Assembly (NCBI RefSeq): GCF_007625075.1
Contig: NZ_QMIE01000017.1
Span: 35,326 to 99,325 of the forward strand
Origin: Oceanidesulfovibrio indonesiensis
GTDB taxonomy: Bacteria; Desulfobacterota; Desulfovibrionia; Desulfovibrionales; Desulfovibrionaceae
Direction of reading: 5' to 3'
Length of the DNA stretch: 64,000 bases
Shown here: in pieces, positions 11,166-19,489 of the stretch
How the letters are laid out: each line of letters begins with the position of its first letter
Numbering within the stretch: position 1 is the first letter of the stretch
The notes under the pieces: generated by a model
What the model was told of the DNA's origin: nothing
Database searches by the model: none
What the model saw: only the letters and a program-made list of their open reading frames with translations
Position numbers and translations under genes: made by a program

Positions 11166-11969
11166 CTATCCTTCCTCGGACAGTCTCCTGTTTATTTCTT
11201 CGGCAACGCGCTCTCCGGAAAGAAGCATGCCTCCGAAAACCGGCCCCATTCTGTAGGAGCCATAGGTGGCGTTGGCGGCCATGCCCGCCACGAACACGCC
11301 TGGGAACACCTCGCCCGTGTTGGCCACGGTGTTGGTTTCGGCGCGTTCCGCCCACAGCGATTTCTCGCCCTCGATGTTGCCGGACGCGGTGTTCAGCTTC
11401 ACGCCGTTCTTTGCCACCAGACGCCTGAGCAGTTCCGTGTCGTGGCCTGTCGCCTCGATGACGTAACGCGAGGCGATGGTCACGGGGTCCACGTGCAGGC
11501 CGGCGATCTCCACCGGCGATGAGTTGATGACCAGGCCGGTCACGCGCGTCCGGCCGTCCTCCTCGCGCAGCACCACGTCTTCCACGGACATGCAGTTGAA
11601 GACCTGCGCGCCGGCGATGCACGCCTTGGAGGCCAGCGTGGTGGTCGCGGCAACGGCATCCGCCGTCCAGTAGCCGGGCTTGAACTCCTTGATGGGCACG
11701 CCCACTTCTTCCAGCAGGTGCTTGGACGCTTCCTGCACCACCAGAATGTTCCAGGTCATTCCGCCGCCCCACATGCCGCCGCCCAGGGAAAGCTTACGCT
11801 CGAACAGGGCGACGCTGCGCCCTTTCTCCGCCAGCTTGCGGGCTGCAGTCATGCCGGAAGGACCGCCACCCACGATGGCGACGTCCACGCTCAGGCAGTT
11901 ACGGAATTTCTCGAAGTACTCCGTCGCAATGGCTTCCGTAATGATAATTTCGTCGAGTTCCTGAGGCAT
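11166..11969 (-). CDS. thi4: Thiamine thiazole synthase, archaeal-type Thi4
   Basis: A 267-residue FAD/NAD-binding protein that builds the thiazole half of thiamine. The dinucleotide-binding motif GGGPSG is at residues 34-39, followed by FERKLSLGGGMWGGGM. At the position of the sacrificial Cys of yeast Thi4 this protein has His159 (AGLHVDP), as in methanogen enzymes that use free sulfide catalytically; a non-suicide mechanism is therefore inferred. The ATG at 11969 has AGGAG upstream. The gene lies under a TPP riboswitch, consistent with feedback control by thiamine pyrophosphate. The C-terminal GSYRMGPVFGGM glycine-rich segment is intact. Confidence 0.95.
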   Translation of the reverse strand: MPQELDEIIITEAIATEYFEKFRNCLSVDVAIVGGGPSGMTAARKLAEKGRSVALFERKLSLGGGMWGGGMTWNILVVQEASKHLLEEVGVPIKEFKPGYWTADAVAATTTLASKACIAGAQVFNCMSVEDVVLREEDGRTRVTGLVINSSPVEIAGLHVDPVTIASRYVIEATGHDTELLRRLVAKNGVKLNTASGNIEGEKSLWAERAETNTVANTGEVFPGVFVAGMAANATYGSYRMGPVFGGMLLSGERVAEEINRRLSEEG

Positions 11970-12090
11970 ATAGATGCTCCTCGCGTGCCAGATGGTTGGA
12001 CAGCTCCATAGCGCAGGAGGAAAGGCATGCCGAACAGCACTCGGTATGGAAAGGCGGCCGAATGGCCAGGTGGTGAGCGTATGCGGACAA

Positions 12091-12184
12091 ATCCGATTCC
12101 CTCCGGCAGAATGAGCTGCATCAGGTTCCATGGGTATGATCTCAGCCCTGCATGCACGAACGATGCAGGACACCCCAATCGGAC
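12091..12184 (-). promoter_or_regulatory. TPP riboswitch (thi-box) of thi4
   Basis: On the minus strand the conserved blocks are present in order: GGGGTG after the 5' stem, GGGCTGAGATCATACCC, then GAACCTGATGCAG and GGAGGGAATCGG. The P1 stem CCGATT (12177-12182) pairs with AATCGG (12093-12098). The aptamer ends about 120 bases before the thi4 ATG. I cannot identify the expression platform with confidence; no clear terminator lies between, so translational control is possible. Confidence 0.92.
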
Positions 12185-12313
12185 AAGGCGTTTCATACGG
12201 AAGCGGGCTGCGTTTGGCAAGGGGGTGCTCCTGGGAATCTCGAAAGAAGCGACCCCATCCTCTTTCCCTTGTCGGCAGGAACGAGTATTTTCCAGCCAAA
12301 CGGAGGATTATCC

Positions 12314-13093
12314 ATGCAATCTTATGTCACGCCGGCCCATGTTCGCGAAGCCTGCCGCGAGCAACGCCACGTCGGCCCCACGCCCGGATTCTGCCCGGGC
12401 CACGCCCAGGCCAACGTGGTGATTTTGCCAAAAGAACACGCCTGGGATTTTCTGCTGTTGTGCCAGCGCAACCCGACGCCCCTGCCGCTTCTGGAGGTCT
12501 ACGAGCCGGGTGATCCGGTCTCCCGGACCATGGCGCCGGGTTCGGACATCCGCACGGACTGCCCGCGCTACATCGTGCAGCAGAGCGGCGAAACGCGCGA
12601 AGCGACCGACATTTCGGACCTCTGGCGCGACGATCTGGTGACTTTCCTGCTCGGCTGCTCGTTCACCTTCGAGGCAGGCCTTATCGAAGCCGGCGTACCT
12701 GTGCGCCACATGGAGGAGAGTTGCAACGTACCCATGTACCGCACCAACGTGCCGCTCGATCCGGCCGGTATTTTCTCCGGTCCCATGGTCGTGTCCATGC
12801 GGCCGGTGCCGTCCGGTCTTGTGCCGGCTGCCGTGATGGCCACTGCGCGGTTTCCCGCCGTGCACGGAGCGCCGGTGTGGGTGGGCAATCCGCAGGGCCT
12901 CGGCATAGCCGATGTGAACACGCCGGACTTCGGCGATTCGGTAACCATTCGCGAAGGGGAATTGCCCGTGTTCTGGGCGTGCGGAGTCTCGGGGCTTTCC
13001 GCGGTGCAGACCGCCGGCGTGGACTTCGCCGTTACCCACGCCCCGGGGCACATGCTTGTGCTGGATGTGAAGGATTCCGAACTGGGCGCATGA
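12314..13093 (+). CDS. D-glutamate cyclase-like protein, DUF1445 (UPF0317)
   Basis: A 259-residue protein of the DUF1445 family, which corresponds to one half of the mitochondrial D-glutamate cyclase DGLUCY (D-glutamate to 5-oxo-D-proline). Family-typical sequence includes GFCPGHAQANVVILPK near residue 25-40, DLVTFLLGCSFTFE, NVPMYRTNVP and the C-terminal THAPGHMLV. Length agrees with the usual 260-270. GGAGG stands at 12302-12306, upstream of the ATG at 12314. The other half of DGLUCY, DUF4392, is encoded by the next gene in the opposite direction. Bacterial substrate specificity is not established from sequence. Confidence 0.88.
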   Translation: MQSYVTPAHVREACREQRHVGPTPGFCPGHAQANVVILPKEHAWDFLLLCQRNPTPLPLLEVYEPGDPVSRTMAPGSDIRTDCPRYIVQQSGETREATDISDLWRDDLVTFLLGCSFTFEAGLIEAGVPVRHMEESCNVPMYRTNVPLDPAGIFSGPMVVSMRPVPSGLVPAAVMATARFPAVHGAPVWVGNPQGLGIADVNTPDFGDSVTIREGELPVFWACGVSGLSAVQTAGVDFAVTHAPGHMLVLDVKDSELGA

Positions 13094-13138
13094 CGCCCAG
13101 CCCGGCAATGACATTTTCGTCCGGATTGCTGGATACAA

Positions 13139-14188
13139 CTAGCCGTGCTTGGTGCGGCGCCAATCTCCGTGGAAATCAGTTCCCCGGTGGACCATGCCGC
13201 GCAGGGTCGTGAGCAGTCCCTCCCACTCTTCGGCGGGTATGCCGTCCACGGCGGGTATCGGCGAGACATGCACGCCGTCCACTGCGCCGGAGTTCGCGCA
13301 CAACTCGATGGCGCGTCGCTCGCGGTCCGGGTGGTGCAGCACATCGATCTTTCTGGTGAGCACGGCGAGGCCCGCGATGATTCCGTCCGCCCCCCAGTTG
13401 GAAACGCTTGCAACCACGAGGTAATCCGCCGCGAACACCGCAGCCGTGCCCCTTTCGCAAGGGCAGCCGCAGGACGTGGCCTGAGGAAGAAAACTGCCGA
13501 GATCGTCGCAGATGACGCCCATGCCGAGCTCGTTGCCGCCGTCGCCAATGCCGAGAATAGGGATGCCGGCCTCCCGGCCCATCTCGAACAGCGGCTCGAT
13601 GTCCGCCACGTAACCGGCCAGAGGCCGTCCGTTCATGCCGTGGTACACACCAGCCACGTTCTTGCCGGGTCGCTCCACGGCCACCATCAGGTCGGGCCGC
13701 ATGTTGGCCATCACCTTTTCGCAACGAATGCGGCAGGCACCCTCTTCCCGCGGAAACGGCAGGATGTATACCGGGTTCAGATAGCTGACGGATTCGAGCC
13801 CTTCAGGATCGGCAATGCGCGGCGAAAGCCCTGCGCCGATGCAGGCGGCCTTCACGGCGTCCACGAAGTCTTCGTCCGTCACGATAAGCGAACGCGCGCC
13901 GCGTGCAACGCGAAACGCCCGCGCGAGCATGGCCGCGCCCACTGGGCCGTCCGTCTCCGGCACGCCCCCGCCCATGGGAAATCCGGTGGCGATGACGGCA
14001 AGGCCGCCTTCTTCCGGCAGCGCATCCAACACGAACTGCGCTGCGCCCATGCACATGGGGCCGGCCTGCTTGCGTTGCAGCGCGGCGTATAGATGGCCGG
14101 CAACGCCGAGGCATGCCAGGTCGAGAATCGCTATGTCGTCGAGCGCTTTTGCCAGCGCGCTCTGTCGCGTCTTTTCTGCATGATCCAT
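13139..14188 (-). CDS. D-glutamate cyclase-like protein, DUF4392
   Basis: A 349-residue protein matching DUF4392, the C-terminal module of vertebrate DGLUCY. Recognisable segments are TGFPMGGGVPETDGP, VAVERPGKN, YHGMNGRP, the acidic glycine-rich IGDGGNELGMG and VSNWGADGI, suggesting a phosphate- or carboxylate-binding active site. The ATG at 14188 gives MDHAEKTRQ; the frame extends 41 codons further upstream but without a ribosome-binding site. It converges on the DUF1445 gene with 45 bases between stop codons, so the two halves are neighbours but not cotranscribed. Confidence 0.85.
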   Translation of the reverse strand: MDHAEKTRQSALAKALDDIAILDLACLGVAGHLYAALQRKQAGPMCMGAAQFVLDALPEEGGLAVIATGFPMGGGVPETDGPVGAAMLARAFRVARGARSLIVTDEDFVDAVKAACIGAGLSPRIADPEGLESVSYLNPVYILPFPREEGACRIRCEKVMANMRPDLMVAVERPGKNVAGVYHGMNGRPLAGYVADIEPLFEMGREAGIPILGIGDGGNELGMGVICDDLGSFLPQATSCGCPCERGTAAVFAADYLVVASVSNWGADGIIAGLAVLTRKIDVLHHPDRERRAIELCANSGAVDGVHVSPIPAVDGIPAEEWEGLLTTLRGMVHRGTDFHGDWRRTKHG

Positions 14189-14416
14189 CGATGTATCCGT
14201 GGGTTGGAATAATTTTGGGACGTCACTGCATACATGGGACCGGATTCTATAGTCAACAGCACGCAGACATTGCACGTCATTCATACAATGATAAATGCAA
14301 ACAGCCGGCATTTTGATGCTTCGGCCTCATCCACCAAGCGGGTCATGGCCGCATTATGGCAAGAGACCGCGCACGCGACAATTTCCTGCGCCAGCCAGAC
14401 CATGCTACGATGCACC

Positions 14417-14977
14417 ATGGACATTGACACACTTGCCACTCTGGCCCGCGGCATCCAGCATTGCCGGTCCTGCCGCCTCTGGGAGACCCGCACCCACGCC
14501 GTGCCCGGCAGCGGCGCCTTCGCACGCCGAACCGTGCTGCTGGGCGAGGCGCCCGGCGAGAAGGAGGACGAGCTCGGCCTGCCGTTCATGGGCCGCACCG
14601 GCCGGTTCCTGGATGGCTTTCTCGAACACAACGGGTTCCACCGCGACGACTTCTTCATCACACCGGCGGTGAAGTGCCGGCCGCCTAAAAACCGCGATCC
14701 CAGACTGGACGAGCTGGCCGCGTGCCGCGACAGGTGGCTGGGCGCGCAACTCGAAGCACTCGAACCGCGCATGATCCTCCTCGCCGGCAAGGCGGCCGTG
14801 CGTCAAACCCTTGGGCTGGAGGACGCATTAACCAGTATCAACGGCCGGGTGTTCGAGTACCGCGGCATTCCCTGCCTGGTCACCTATCATCCCACGGCCA
14901 TGATGCGGTTCAAAAAAATCCGGGAAACCGCCGTAAAAAACCTGGCGAACCTCCACGACATTCTACGTACTGCATGA
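14417..14977 (+). CDS. Family-4 uracil-DNA glycosylase
   Basis: A 186-residue [4Fe-4S] uracil-DNA glycosylase that removes uracil from DNA. Four Cys positions fit cluster binding (C16-x2-C19, C87, C103), motif A is GEAPGEKED (residues 43-51), followed by the usual PFMGRTGRFLD, and the substrate-binding loop is YHPTAMMR. The length is typical for the family (190-220). No good Shine-Dalgarno is seen; in-frame ATG codons at 14402 and 14417 are both possible, and 14417 gives the typical N-terminus. It is divergent from the DUF4392 gene across a 228-base region with no recognised promoter. Confidence 0.92.
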   Translation: MDIDTLATLARGIQHCRSCRLWETRTHAVPGSGAFARRTVLLGEAPGEKEDELGLPFMGRTGRFLDGFLEHNGFHRDDFFITPAVKCRPPKNRDPRLDELAACRDRWLGAQLEALEPRMILLAGKAAVRQTLGLEDALTSINGRVFEYRGIPCLVTYHPTAMMRFKKIRETAVKNLANLHDILRTA

Positions 14978-15090
14978 CGCATCATTGTTACGGACCGTTA
15001 CTCAGCCAGAAATGCAACGCAACGAGCAAACCAGTGCACATTCAATGAATGCACCGCTTCCTGCAAGCCGTGTCCAAGTACGTCCTCTGG

Positions 15091-15273
15091 TTACAGCGCA
15101 CCAACTGGTTTGCCCGCCATTCCGCAGTATCCCTTGTCCGTCTCACTTCGCTTTTCAGACTCCAGGTATCGCCACATCATGCATCCGCTGCCGAGACAGA
15201 AACGAAACTTGTCGTCTTTTGTGGTCAGAAGTGGACAGTTCTTGAACTTTGCTTCCTTTTCAGGGATCAGCAT
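15091..15273 (-). CDS. Small Cys-rich protein, probable metal binding
   Basis: A 60-residue protein with four Cys: KNCPLL, FRFCLGSGCMMWR and GYCGMAGKP. The spacing C-x~15-C-x4-C-x~18-C and the CLGSxC-M-x-W-R block suggest a small zinc- or Fe-S-binding fold. The ATG at 15273 is strongly supported by GGAGGAAAACGC immediately upstream. I recall similar short Cys proteins in Desulfovibrionales but assign no function. It is isolated, running opposite to its neighbours, and was chosen over the + strand overlapping frames because only this frame has a ribosome-binding site and conserved-looking Cys pattern. Confidence 0.65.
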   Translation of the reverse strand: MLIPEKEAKFKNCPLLTTKDDKFRFCLGSGCMMWRYLESEKRSETDKGYCGMAGKPVGAL

Positions 15274-15344
15274 GCGTTTTCCTCCGACTGGTTTTGAGTT
15301 TTCCGGTGGATTTTTCCAGGAATCGCTCATGCTGGCAAGATATA

Positions 15345-15360
15345 TGGCACGAATGCTGCT
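15345..15360 (+). promoter_or_regulatory. Possible sigma-54 promoter
   Basis: TGGCACG-AATG-CTGCT matches the -24/-12 consensus TGGCACR-N4-TTGCW except for the first T of the -12 box. It lies 61 bases upstream of the 15421 gene. A single near-match in 64 kb could be chance. Confidence 0.3.
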
Positions 15361-15420
15361 TCGACATGCCACATGGCACGACACGTAGCATCCCAACATG
15401 ACCACACTTTGGGGCGCCGC

Positions 15421-16206
15421 ATGTACATTGCGCGATATATCCTCGCCGCATTCCTCGCCCTTTTCCCTTCAATCGCACAGGCCGGACAATGGGGCGTACA
15501 CCTCGCCTCTTACAAGCTGAAAGCCAATGTCCACAGCGGTTGGAGCCAACTGCAAACCGACTATCCCGAACTGCTCGACGGCCTCTCGCCGCTGCACGTC
15601 ATGACGAACGTCCCGAGCAAGGGCGTTTTCATCCGGCTCATTGCCGGTCCGATCCCGAACCGGAACAGGGCCGACGCCCTGCGTCGAGAGTTTGTCGCTC
15701 GGGGCAAATACGCAGACGTGCTGGCGCTGCCGGACACTGAGCCGCCCTCCACTGCACGGCCCCGCTCCATTGAGAACATCCCCTTGTGCTCGACCATGCA
15801 CGATCTGCAGGTGCGCATACGCCCCGTGGACACGCACGACCTCATCGGGATGGACGCCAATCCGGTACTGGTCGTCGTTGCCCGGTCCAATGATTCGAAG
15901 CCGCCCAGGAACCTCGCCTCCCGGGCATACACACCCGCCACCGATCCCCAGAACCGCTCGAAAAGTTCCCTGGCCGCAAAGCTCAAGCGACAGCTCCCGC
16001 ACCCCGCCACCGTCAGTCTCCATTCCGATATCCTGACAAAGAACACCAGCACCGGAGCAATGTCCGACCCCTCCCCTGGCGGTGAAAGGGAGAGGCACGA
16101 GTTCGCCGGCATGACCATCGGCAACGGCCAGGTCAACTTCATGCCTGGTCTCTGCCGCATAGGCGACGACGTCGGACCATATGCGGGTATCGGCATCTCA
16201 TTCTGA
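15421..16206 (+). CDS. Secreted SPOR-like domain protein
   Basis: A 261-residue protein with a signal peptide (hydrophobic ILAAFLALF, cleavage after AQA at about residue 21). Residues about 22-100 resemble a SPOR peptidoglycan-binding repeat: WGVHLASYKLKANVHSGW, then VFIRLIAGPIPNRNRADALRREF, the typical strand-loop-helix of SPOR. Residues 100-261 are low in recognisable domains and rich in Pro, Ser and Arg. It is therefore probably periplasmic and bound to cell-wall glycan. A possible sigma-54 promoter lies upstream. A motility gene with a sigma-28-like promoter follows. Confidence 0.65.
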   Translation: MYIARYILAAFLALFPSIAQAGQWGVHLASYKLKANVHSGWSQLQTDYPELLDGLSPLHVMTNVPSKGVFIRLIAGPIPNRNRADALRREFVARGKYADVLALPDTEPPSTARPRSIENIPLCSTMHDLQVRIRPVDTHDLIGMDANPVLVVVARSNDSKPPRNLASRAYTPATDPQNRSKSSLAAKLKRQLPHPATVSLHSDILTKNTSTGAMSDPSPGGERERHEFAGMTIGNGQVNFMPGLCRIGDDVGPYAGIGISF

Positions 16207-16232
16207 TTTTCGAAAAAATAATCCCGCCGCCC

Positions 16233-16260
16233 TAAAGAACTCCCCGCAAGCTGCCGATCT
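16233..16260 (+). promoter_or_regulatory. Probable sigma-28 (FliA) flagellar promoter
   Basis: TAAAGAAC (16233-16240) and GCCGATCT (16253-16260) match the FliA consensus TAAAGTTT / GCCGATAA, with 16 bases between TAAA and GCCGAT (consensus 15). The predicted start is about 40 bases before the 16307 gene. Confidence 0.55.
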
Positions 16261-16306
16261 GTTCAGGTGACAAGCCAGAATAGTTTCAACAGGAAGAGGA
16301 GGTCTC

Positions 16307-16525
16307 ATGGAAGGGGTTACTGCAGCAGGTGGAATGGCAGGACTCGCCAATGCGCTCGAAAGCCAGAAAATGGCCCTGGAGGTAGTGCAGCGACCCATGG
16401 CGCAAGGCCAGGAGGCCTCTGCTGCTGCCGAGTTACGCGCCAATGGTCCGCAGAAGCCATCCGCCCCCCTGGCCACGGGCCACGCCGTGGCAGGGATCGG
16501 CAAGAACATCGACATCACGGTGTAA
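16307..16525 (+). CDS. YjfB-like putative motility protein
   Basis: A 72-residue helical protein with a strong ribosome-binding site (GAGGAGGT). The arrangement of an N-terminal helix (ANALESQKMALEVVQR), a Gln/Ala-rich middle and a short C-terminal GKNIDITV tail resembles YjfB-family putative motility proteins, but similarity is by pattern only. The sigma-28-like promoter just upstream supports a flagellar or chemotaxis link. The encoded protein has no Cys and no membrane segment. Confidence 0.55.
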   Translation: MEGVTAAGGMAGLANALESQKMALEVVQRPMAQGQEASAAAELRANGPQKPSAPLATGHAVAGIGKNIDITV

Positions 16526-16576
16526 TCAAGCGTTCTCGACCAGAGACAGGCTGCTCCGATCGCCGTGAGCGGCCAC

Positions 16577-16654
16577 GGAAGTCGGCACGACTTCCTCCTT
16601 GAAGGGTCCCGGTGACCGTCCGCCTGGGGAGAGTCGGACGATTGCAGGGACCCT
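16577..16654. terminator. Two hairpins between convergent genes
   Basis: The first is GGAAGTCG/CGACTTCC with a GCA loop (16577-16595). The second pairs AGGGTCCC (16603-16610) with GGGACCCT (16647-16654), enclosing CGTCCG/CGGACG. They lie between the YjfB-like gene and the stop of the GGDEF-EAL gene and probably end both transcripts. No other feature is visible in 16526-16817. Confidence 0.45.
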
Positions 16655-16817
16655 CTCGCATTGTCAGGACCTCCTCGTCCGGACAGCGCCAGCGCATAGT
16701 TGGTGCCTTCATTGCCACCAACCATTCTGAACACGAAGCGGACAACCTTGTGTTCCGGCAATACGTGAAAGGTTTGATTGTTATGCGTCGCCGCAGACGG
16801 ACGACTTCGAACAGCAG

Positions 16818-19073
16818 CTATGTCGAAGCCGTCTGCCTGGACCAGTTGCGGCCGTGCCGCTGCAACTGGGAAAAGATGTCCGTCGCTGGCATCGGCCTTG
16901 CGTAATGGTAGCCCTGGGCGTACCGGCACCCCATGGAATCCAGGAGAGCCGCCTGCCCCTCGGTCTCGATGCCTTCGGCCACGACGTCCAGCCCGAGGCT
17001 GTTGCTCATGGCCAGAATCGCGTCCACCATGCTTTTGGCCTTCTCGTCCACTGCGCCGTTGGCGGAGAGTCGATTGACGAATGCGCGATCGATCTTGATG
17101 ACGTCCAAGGGAAATCGATGCAGATGGGCCAGCGACGAGTAGCCGGTTCCGAAATCGTCCAGGCACATCGCCACGCCCAGCGCCTTGAGTCCGGAGAGAA
17201 TGGCGCCCATGGTCGCCATGTCTTCCATAAGCACGCTTTCGGTGATCTCCAGCTTGAGATTCGAAGCCGGCAGCCCCGACGAGGACAGGGCGCTGCTCAC
17301 CTCCCCCGGGAAGAGCGTACGCATGGCCTGCTTGCCGGATATGTTCACGCTGACGAAAATATCCTTTTCCTCCGGCTCATCCTTGCAGCAGCCCAAACCG
17401 ATCCAGCGACCGAGGTCGGTGAGGGACTGGTTCAGAACCAGTCGCCCCAGATCGTGGATGGCGCCGGTTTCCTCGGCCATGGGGATGAAGATGTCCGGTC
17501 CTATGAACCCCTGCTCCGGGTGAATCCAGCGCGCCAGAGCCTCGAAGCCCATGAGGTACCCGTCCACGATGCGCACGATGGGCTGGTAGTAGACGGTGAA
17601 TCCCATCTCCCGAGCCTGCTTTTCGCTTTTCAACGCACGGCGCATCTCCGTCTCCAGCGTGAGCACCCGACGCGCCTCATCGTGCATCGCCTGGTCATAC
17701 ACTCGGAAGTTCACATGGGAGTCCTGCTTGGCGCGGTACATGGCAATGTCCGCGTCGCGCAGTATCTCTTCGGGAGACGTGTAGTCGGTACTCGCCGTCA
17801 CTATGCCGGCGCTGGCGCTGAGGAAGTACTCGTGGTCTTCGAATCGGAACGGCTCGCGAAACACGCGCAGCAGCCGTCGCGCCACGCGCAGGCCGTCGTG
17901 GGCGGCTGCCTCCTTGCTGGAGCTGTCCACAAGCACGGCGAACTCGTCGCCACCGAGCCGCGCAAGGGTCTCGCTCGGTCTGGCGCTTTCCCTGAGCCGG
18001 TCGGCTATCTGGATGAGTAGCTGATCGCCCACGTAGTGCCCCTGGCTGTCCACCACCACCTTGAAGCGATCGATATCCAGATAGAGCACCGAAAACGTAT
18101 TTTCCGTATCGCGCAGCATCGTCTGAAACGCCGCGTCGAGACGGTTCATGAAAAATGCGCGATTGGGCAAGCCGGTCAAGGCGTCTTCGAAAGCCTGCTT
18201 CTCCAGCAGGCGCTCGGCCCGCTTCTGCTCCGACACGTCGAACAGCACGCCGACCACGCCCTGCGGGTTGCCATGGGCGTCGCGGTACGGCCCTAGGGAC
18301 ATGTGCAGATCGAGCGGCTCCCCGTCCTGTATGTGCACGTGGACATCGAAGCTGTGGATTCGCCGCAGCACTCCCGGGTTGTCTTCGGCCGTTGCCTGCT
18401 CCTGTTCTTCCTGACGGCGGATCACTGTGCACAGTTCCAGGGGCAATACATCCTCAGCCTTCCGGCCCACGATCTGGTCTCGCGGCAGCCCCGTAAACTC
18501 GCGGAAACGCTGGTTGCATCCGAGATAACGGCCTTTTGTGTCCTTGTAATAGACCGGGGTGGGCAGAGATTCGAGCAATGTTTCGAGGAAGAGGTTATGG
18601 TCCTCGAGGCTTCTGCGGGCTTCCTCCAGCTCAGAGGTTCGCTCCTGCACAAGCTTTTCAAGCTGTTCCCTGTATCGCTTGTTCTCACGCTTGAGCCGTG
18701 CGCCCTCCAGCGCATGGTCCACGCAATGACCGAGCAGCGTGAAGTCCATGATCGGCTTGGTGACGAAATCCGTGGCGCCGAGACGCAACGCGCTGATGGC
18801 GTCCTGCATTACTCCCGTGCCCGAAACGATGATGACGGGAATTTCCGGATCGATCTCGCGAAACATGGAAAGCAGCTGGAGTCCGCCCATTTCCGGCATG
18901 CGCAGGTCGAGCAATACGACATCCGGATGTTCCTTGCGGAAGAGATCGAGCCCCTGCCTGCCGGTTCCGGCCTCCAGAATATCGTACTCCATGTCCTCGA
19001 AATACGCCCGGATGGAGCGGCGTACATGAACGTCGTCATCGATGAGAAGAAGTCTGGTCCGCGTGCTGCTCAT
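16818..19073 (-). CDS. Response regulator with PAS, GGDEF and EAL domains
   Basis: A 751-residue cyclic-di-GMP signalling protein. Domains in order: receiver (acidic pocket DDD near 12-14, phosphoacceptor Asp56 in LLDLRMPEMGG, Lys106), coiled coil about 125-160, PAS about 165-285, GGDEF with intact RLGGDEF (374-378), and EAL with intact GFEALARW (EAL 511-513) plus the downstream metal-binding DDFGTGYSS and later EGIE motifs. Both diguanylate cyclase and phosphodiesterase signatures are complete, so net activity cannot be predicted; an RxxD inhibitory site is not seen before GGDEF. The ATG at 19073 starts six residues before the receiver; the frame extends 97 codons upstream without support. 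Confidence 0.93.
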   Translation of the reverse strand: MSSTRTRLLLIDDDVHVRRSIRAYFEDMEYDILEAGTGRQGLDLFRKEHPDVVLLDLRMPEMGGLQLLSMFREIDPEIPVIIVSGTGVMQDAISALRLGATDFVTKPIMDFTLLGHCVDHALEGARLKRENKRYREQLEKLVQERTSELEEARRSLEDHNLFLETLLESLPTPVYYKDTKGRYLGCNQRFREFTGLPRDQIVGRKAEDVLPLELCTVIRRQEEQEQATAEDNPGVLRRIHSFDVHVHIQDGEPLDLHMSLGPYRDAHGNPQGVVGVLFDVSEQKRAERLLEKQAFEDALTGLPNRAFFMNRLDAAFQTMLRDTENTFSVLYLDIDRFKVVVDSQGHYVGDQLLIQIADRLRESARPSETLARLGGDEFAVLVDSSSKEAAAHDGLRVARRLLRVFREPFRFEDHEYFLSASAGIVTASTDYTSPEEILRDADIAMYRAKQDSHVNFRVYDQAMHDEARRVLTLETEMRRALKSEKQAREMGFTVYYQPIVRIVDGYLMGFEALARWIHPEQGFIGPDIFIPMAEETGAIHDLGRLVLNQSLTDLGRWIGLGCCKDEPEEKDIFVSVNISGKQAMRTLFPGEVSSALSSSGLPASNLKLEITESVLMEDMATMGAILSGLKALGVAMCLDDFGTGYSSLAHLHRFPLDVIKIDRAFVNRLSANGAVDEKAKSMVDAILAMSNSLGLDVVAEGIETEGQAALLDSMGCRYAQGYHYARPMPATDIFSQLQRHGRNWSRQTAST

Positions 19074-19489
19074 GAATTGAATCCCGCTGGGCCTGAGGAT
19101 GGTGCGTGCAGTGCGCGTATAACGGAACACCGTTGCTCCGGCGCGTAGGGAGTCTGTTGCGCGCCATCTCCGGCAGGGTGACGGGAACACGAACCCGTGG
19201 AAAACTGTGCGGCAGCGTAAGACCAGGTGCGCCAGGGAACCCTGCGCATCGCCGCCGGATTGTCTCCTCCACGGCATGACAAGGGGCATGAGAAATGAAT
19301 CCGGACCAGCCTGAACACCATGAGAATCACCTTTGCAGCGCGACGCATTGGAGTTCTCGCACACGTGCCCCCCGGCGTGTGCGGATCATTACCGATCCTT
19401 AATTTGTATGGAATCGAGTGCGTCAGGTCAACACGAAGAATCCAGCCAGCGATCGCCCGGAGCAGGACAAGCGGAGTAGGAACAGTCAG
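19074..19489. other. Intergenic stretch upstream of the GGDEF-EAL gene
   Basis: About 416 bases without a convincing gene. A short AACGG/CCGTT inverted repeat lies near 19122-19135. I recognise no promoter, riboswitch or RNA gene. Confidence 0.4.

Noticed and set aside
11970..12299. Extension of Thi4 by 110 residues
   Set aside because: It would translate the TPP riboswitch; the ATG at 11969 has AGGAG in front and gives the family's normal N-terminus.
15049..15297. + strand frames at 15049-15297
   Set aside because: They lie opposite the small Cys gene and have no ribosome-binding site.
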